Assembly: GCA_964511535.1 (NCBI GenBank)
Contig: CAZEFW010000072.1
Location: 1 to 43,555, forward strand
DNA: 43,555 bases
From: CAZCFB01 sp964511535
GTDB taxonomy: Bacteria; Myxococcota_A; Polyangia; GCA-2747355; CAZCFB01
Direction: 5' to 3'
The first letter of the stretch is position 1. Each line of letters begins with the position of its first letter. Positions 40,040 through 43,555 of the stretch are shown one piece after another. A program made the position numbers and the translations under genes. The notes below the pieces were generated by a model. The model was not told the origin of the DNA, searched no databases, and worked only from the letters and a program-made list of their open reading frames with translations.

Positions 40040-41023
40040 TCAGCTCGGTTCGGATCCTTCCTGCAGCCACAGCAGCAGCTCCTCCACGCCGGCGGGGCCG
40101 CCGGGCGATGGATCCGCTGTGAGGCCGAGGAAATCTCTCAGGCAGGTCAGGTAGAGCGCCGGCGCCACCGCGGTGAGCCGGGGCCGCTGCGGGTCCCGGA
40201 GCACGTGCACCTGCTCCGACGTCAGGCGGTCTCCCTGCAGGAAGGTGTCGCGGACGTCGAACATGTCCTTGACCAGCCGCTCCGTCAGGTTGCCGCACTG
40301 GATCTCGTAGCTGCCCTGCCTCCAGTCGGACTGGATGATGTAGTTCTCGCCGCGCAGCCGCGGATCTTCCCAGGCGATGCCCCGCACCCGGGACAGCACC
40401 CGGCGCCAGCCCGCGGCGCGCTCCTGGCGCGAAAAGAGCACCTCGCACGCGGCGGTCCAGAAGATGAGCGCCGCCCCCTCGTCCAGCTCGCTGTGGCCAG
40501 CGCGGCCCGGGGCGGCCAGCGCGCGCAGGGCCAGCGATGCCGAGCGGAACAGGGCGGTGCCCTCCCAGCCATGGGGATCCTCACCGTCCACATGGCGGCG
40601 GGTCCAGCGCGACAGGAGCGCCTCGAGCAGGTCGCTCAGCGGCGGGCAGAGTGGGTCGGCAGGCGGCGCGCTGGCGGCCCCTGCCGACAAGCCCTCGGCC
40701 TGGTCTGGCAGCAGGCCCGTGAAGGCCGCGGCGTGCAGCAGCGGTGAGCTGCTCTCCTCCCGGTCCGCCAGGGCGGTCAGCGCGCCGGGCAGCAGGCAGC
40801 TCAGGGCGCAGGCCGCCACGAAGTCGCCCAGCGCCTCGGGGGTCAGCGCGCTGTCGGGCGCGGTGGGCTCGGCCAGCAGATACGCTGCCTCGGGCGCGGC
40901 GTCGGTGCCGTCGAGCCGTGGGTCATGCCCCGGCGCCAGGCACAGGTGCGCGCCGTGCAGCGCCCATGGCAGATCGAGCCGGGGAAAAACCAGACAGATC
41001 TGCCAGGGGTCGGCGTTGGGCAT
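40040..41023 (-). CDS. unrecognised cytoplasmic protein at the head of the citrate lyase operon
   Basis: A protein of 327 residues, rich in Leu and Ala, with no signal peptide and no membrane helix. It ends 17 bases before the CitD-CitE start, so it probably shares the transcript. The C-terminal half (about 190-315) has a weak resemblance to Apea-like HEPN domains: an aromatic helix around ALIFWTAACEVLFS, then LVKDMFDVRDTFLQGDRL and a closing helix ALYLTCLRDFLGL. In HEPN RNases the key pattern is R-x4-6-H; here R-D-T-F-L-Q lacks the His, so cleavage is doubtful. It does not look like CitC, CitX or CitG. ATG 41023 has no strong ribosome site. Confidence 0.65.
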   Translation of the reverse strand: MPNADPWQICLVFPRLDLPWALHGAHLCLAPGHDPRLDGTDAAPEAAYLLAEPTAPDSALTPEALGDFVAACALSCLLPGALTALADREESSSPLLHAAAFTGLLPDQAEGLSAGAASAPPADPLCPPLSDLLEALLSRWTRRHVDGEDPHGWEGTALFRSASLALRALAAPGRAGHSELDEGAALIFWTAACEVLFSRQERAAGWRRVLSRVRGIAWEDPRLRGENYIIQSDWRQGSYEIQCGNLTERLVKDMFDVRDTFLQGDRLTSEQVHVLRDPQRPRLTAVAPALYLTCLRDFLGLTADPSPGGPAGVEELLLWLQEGSEPS

Positions 41024-41094
41024 CAGGGCTCACGAGCGCGCGAAAAGTGCGGTGAGCATACTGCGGGGCCCCGGGCGCTTCAAGAGACACCCGC

Positions 41095-41219
41095 CCTGGC
41101 ATCCTGGCCCAGCTGGCACACTGGCATTCTGGCATCCTGGCATCCTGGCAAGCGGGCATCCTGGCATCCTGGCATCCTGGCATTCTGGCATCCTGGCATT
41201 CGCCAGCCGCAGGCTGGCG
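41095..41219. repeat. 8-mer tandem array with adjacent perfect hairpin
   Basis: About a dozen imperfect units of the octamer CTGGCATC (also CTGGCATT) run from about 41095 to 41200. They are directly followed by a perfect 8-bp hairpin (CGCCAGCC, loop GCA, GGCTGGCG; 41201-41219). The array lies in the 240-bp divergent region between the citrate lyase operon and the radical SAM gene. It repeats the hairpin-plus-short-repeat layout of elements A, B and C. It is not a CRISPR array: there are no spacers. Confidence 0.7.
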
Positions 41220-41263
41220 CCCTGCCCTTGCCCCCTGGCATCAAACCAGCCACCCTTCCCTTC

Positions 41264-42256
41264 ATGAGCGACGCCCCCGTACTGGTCCCTGGCCGCGGCT
41301 CGGGACGGGTTGAGGACCTGCTGTCCGAGGCCTTCCCGCGCATGCTGATGGTGCAGACCACCAGCGCGTGCAACGCCCACTGCGTCTTCTGCCCGCTGCC
41401 CGCGCTGCGCAAGGAGGTTCCCCAGGGGCGCATGGACCCCGACCTGTTCGAGCGCATCATGCGCGAGGCGGGCCAGCACCCCGAGGTGGCGTGCATCAAC
41501 CTGTTTTTGATGAACGAGCCGCTGTGCGACCGCCAGATCGTGCCGCGCATCCACCTGGCCCGGGAGCACAACCCCCAGGCCGTCATCTCCCTGTGGACCA
41601 ACGCCGTGAACCTGACCCCCGAGATGACCGAGCGGCTGCTCGCTTCGCCCCTGGGCAGCCTCGGCGTCAGCCTGCACGCACACGAGCCCGAGGCGTACCG
41701 CCGCGCCACCGGTCGCAAGGACTTCAACCGCGTGCTGGGCAACCTGGTGCACTTCGTCGAGCAGCGCCTGGCCCGCCGGCCCGACATGGCGCTGGTCATC
41801 CGCTACGTGGACGCGGCCACCTACCTGCCCGCCGAGGCGCGCGAGCCAGTGCGGCGCTTCTGGGCCGAGGGGCAGCTCGACCTCGACATCGACGATGGGT
41901 GGCTCGGCCGCGCGGGGAACCTGGACGCGCCCGCGGCGCCGCCAGAGCCGCACCGGTGGCTCAACGGCTGCAAGGCCCTGGGCGGCCCCAAGCAGGCTCA
42001 CGTGCTGTACACCGGCCAGGTGGTGCTCTGCTGCATGGACTACCGCCGCGCCACGGACCTGGGAGACCTGAACCAGCAGAGCCTGGCCGAGGTGTGGCGG
42101 GGCGAGCGGCGGCGCGCCGCGCTGGAGATGCTCTTCGGGCTGCGCGAGGCAGAAGAGGGCTTCCTGTGCGGCCGGTGCGAGCTGGCCGTGGCCGCCGGCG
42201 AGGACAACAGCTGTGACCCTGAAATCCCCCCTGAGCAGACCTGGAAGGGCGTGTAG
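41264..42256 (+). CDS. radical SAM protein with SPASM-like C-terminal cysteines
   Basis: A protein of 330 residues. The radical SAM cluster motif C-x3-C-x2-C is Cys36, Cys40 and Cys43 (TTSACNAHCVFCPLP). The barrel continues with LMNEPLCD (a GGE-like position), VISLWTNAVNLT and LGVSLHAHEPEAYRR. The C-terminal part carries further Cys (GCKAL, QVVLCCMDY, FLCGRCELA) with the pattern LGDLNQQSLAEVWRGERR. That is typical of SPASM or twitch domains holding auxiliary iron-sulfur clusters, found in peptide- or sugar-modifying enzymes. The substrate is unknown. No ribosome site is seen before ATG 41264. A methyltransferase gene follows 57 bp downstream on the same strand. Confidence 0.85.
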   Translation: MSDAPVLVPGRGSGRVEDLLSEAFPRMLMVQTTSACNAHCVFCPLPALRKEVPQGRMDPDLFERIMREAGQHPEVACINLFLMNEPLCDRQIVPRIHLAREHNPQAVISLWTNAVNLTPEMTERLLASPLGSLGVSLHAHEPEAYRRATGRKDFNRVLGNLVHFVEQRLARRPDMALVIRYVDAATYLPAEAREPVRRFWAEGQLDLDIDDGWLGRAGNLDAPAAPPEPHRWLNGCKALGGPKQAHVLYTGQVVLCCMDYRRATDLGDLNQQSLAEVWRGERRRAALEMLFGLREAEEGFLCGRCELAVAAGEDNSCDPEIPPEQTWKGV

Positions 42257-42313
42257 TGCGCGCCCGGCGACTTTTTTGTTCAGCCGCTCGAAACTGCGAT
42301 AAAATCCGCGACC

Positions 42314-43276
42314 ATGAAGAACCGTAGCCGCCGCATGGACAAGATGGCGCAGATCTACGATGACGAGATCCTGCCCATCTGGTCCAAGCGCTTCGGCCGC
42401 ATGATGCTGCGCGGTCTGACCCTCCCCGAGCGGGCCTCTGTGCTCGACTTCGGCTGCGGCACGGGCTACCCCGCCCTCGAGATCCTCAAGCGCATGGGCG
42501 AGGCGGGGCGCATCATCGCCATCGACCCGGCCGGCGCGCTGCTGGACGTGGCGCGGCAAAAGACCGAGGAGCTGTCGGGCAAGCGCATCTTCTTCCGCTC
42601 CGAGTCATTCAGCGGCAAGCTCGCCTTCGCCGACGATGTCTACGACCTGGTGGTCTCCAACGTCTCGCCCTCGCTGCTGGAGGACCCGAAGAGCGCCATC
42701 AGCGAGATGGTGCGCGTGACCGCCACCGGCGGCCAGATCATCGCGACACTGCCCCTGGCCGGCACCTACCGCGAGTTCTTCGACATCTACCGCGAGGTGC
42801 TGACCAAGAACGACCGGCACGACGCGCTGGAGCGGCTCGAGGAGCTGGTGCACCAGCTGCCCGAGGCCGACATGGTGGCCTCCTGGATGGAGCAGGCCGG
42901 CGCCTACCCGGTGCAAGTGGACGTGGAAGAGTTCCAGCTGCTGTTCAAGACCAGCCGCGAGTTCTTCTTCGCCCCGGTCATCGAGTACGGGCCCCTGGTC
43001 ACCTGGAAGGAGGTGGCCGGCAAGGGCCAGGCGATGCAGGAGATCTTCTGGCACATCAAGGAATCCATCGACGCCTACTTCGGCGACCGCGGCTTCGCCG
43101 TGACCGTGATGGCCGGCTGCGTCCGAGGCACCAAGCCAGAGCCCTTCCGCGAGGACGAGGTCACCGTCAACGATCCCGAGGGGGACGAGCTGGAAGAGGC
43201 CGAGCTGGAGATCAACCCCGACGACAACGAGTCGATGGAAGACGACTTCCGCCTGGACGAAGAGACGGAGATCTAG
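42314..43276 (+). CDS. class I SAM-dependent methyltransferase with acidic tail
   Basis: A protein of 320 residues. The SAM-binding motif I is SVLDFGCGTGYPAL (42-55), followed by the acidic loop IIAIDPA and a motif-IV-like YDLVVSNVSPSLL. After the catalytic domain (to about 265) comes a strongly acidic tail (275-320), which suggests a protein- or metal-binding extension. The methyl acceptor is unknown. A weak promoter (TTGTTC at 42276-42281, ATAAAA near 42299) ends only about 10 bases before the ATG, so a leaderless message is possible. Otherwise it is transcribed with the radical SAM gene. Confidence 0.82.
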   Translation: MKNRSRRMDKMAQIYDDEILPIWSKRFGRMMLRGLTLPERASVLDFGCGTGYPALEILKRMGEAGRIIAIDPAGALLDVARQKTEELSGKRIFFRSESFSGKLAFADDVYDLVVSNVSPSLLEDPKSAISEMVRVTATGGQIIATLPLAGTYREFFDIYREVLTKNDRHDALERLEELVHQLPEADMVASWMEQAGAYPVQVDVEEFQLLFKTSREFFFAPVIEYGPLVTWKEVAGKGQAMQEIFWHIKESIDAYFGDRGFAVTVMAGCVRGTKPEPFREDEVTVNDPEGDELEEAELEINPDDNESMEDDFRLDEETEI

Positions 43277-43286
43277 CCCCCCCGCA

Positions 43287-43320
43287 ACGTAGACGTAGAC
43301 GTAGTCGTAGACGTGGACGA
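43287..43320 (+). repeat. hexamer tandem repeat (ACGTAG / GTAGAC type)
   Basis: About five imperfect hexamers of ACGTAG lie directly after the methyltransferase gene and end in GACGTGGACG. The same GTAGAC-GTGGAC wording occurs at 311-322 beside the hairpins near the left edge. Confidence 0.55.
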
Positions 43321-43337
43321 TCAGCCGCCACGCAGCG

Positions 43338-43555
43338 TGCCCGCTCCGTGTTCGCTTCGCTCACCCGGTCGCGGCTGTTGTGGGGTTGTAGGTGGGTTGT
43401 GACGTTGGCGGTCTGCTTTTTCGTTGTGCCCGTTTCGACCTTGGCGTGGGGCTGATAGGGCGGTGGTGGAGTTGGGGCGTGGGGCGCGTTTCTCAGTCGC
43501 TGTGCCCGTTTCGACCTTGGCGTGGGGCGTGATGTCGTTGCGCCGTGCCCAGGCC
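43338..43555. repeat. dispersed noncoding repeat (copy 2), cut by the window end
   Basis: This G/T-rich noncoding stretch is related to 10480-10640, downstream of the HNH gene. It also contains a perfect 28-bp direct repeat (43425-43452 and 43501-43528) beginning TGTGCCCGTTTCGACC. The matching segment in copy 1, around CCGTTTCAACG, is diverged. No gene is visible. Confidence 0.55.

Noticed and set aside
41095..41219. CRISPR-like array
   Set aside because: The repeat unit is 8 bp and contiguous, without unique spacers, and no cas gene is near.
1..43555. tRNA or rRNA genes
   Set aside because: I saw no T-loop/acceptor patterns or rRNA core sequence on either strand; a covariance search would be decisive.

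Overview
The window is GC-rich (by eye about two thirds G+C) and densely coded. It looks like a chromosome segment of a Gram-negative, probably deltaproteobacterial-type bacterium; I favour Myxococcota or a close relative. The basis is many lipoproteins and Sec-exported proteins, an outer-membrane barrel, PilZ and hybrid-kinase signalling, a DUF222-HNH gene, S55-like and DUF547 families, and Asp/Pro-rich linkers. The assignment is an inference, because there is no rRNA or other marker gene. I found no tRNA, rRNA, CRISPR array or prophage.

Layout. 1-480: the tail of a truncated gene, a 77-bp direct repeat of that tail, and a run of stem-loops. 479-2779 (-): exported ComEC-like metallo-beta-lactamase protein with a histone-like basic tail. 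3096-5570 (+): hybrid histidine kinase with a degenerate ATP-binding domain. 5624-8240 (-): amidohydrolase/ATP-grasp fusion followed by a GT2 glycosyltransferase. 8402-10462 (+): lipoprotein L,D-transpeptidase. 10463-12199: dispersed noncoding repeat plus a DUF222-HNH endonuclease gene (-). 12499-18388 (+): S55-like protease, beta-propeller protein and GT-C glycosyltransferase in one operon. 18511-27188: mostly envelope genes (basic exported protein, isochorismatase-like hydrolase, beta-helix lipoprotein, sulfatase-fold enzyme, VanZ-like protein, LOG protein, DUF547 lipoprotein, barrel protein, small lipoprotein).

27482-37237 is one plus-strand run. It starts with an Rrf2 regulator, a cytochrome-b-like membrane subunit, an HdrD/DsrK-like iron-sulfur protein fused to a response-regulator receiver domain, and a second Rrf2 regulator. 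It continues with a DnaJ-like co-chaperone, the two enzymes of the saccharopine route of lysine breakdown, a PilZ-TM-AMIN protein and a PEGA protein. 37282-41023 (-) is a citrate lyase operon with fused CitD-CitE, CitF, and an unrecognised first gene. 41264-43276 (+) holds a radical SAM protein and a methyltransferase. The window ends in a second copy of the dispersed noncoding repeat.

The most unusual signals are these. (1) A family of intergenic elements joins a perfect GC-rich hairpin with a 3-nt loop to an array of 7- or 8-mers; three sit between convergent genes. (2) The electron-transfer module with a phospho-receiver domain lies between two cysteine-bearing Rrf2 regulators. (3) The exported metallo-beta-lactamase protein carries a roughly 200-residue histone-like tail. 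(4) A four-stem-loop segment lies between two copies of a gene tail.
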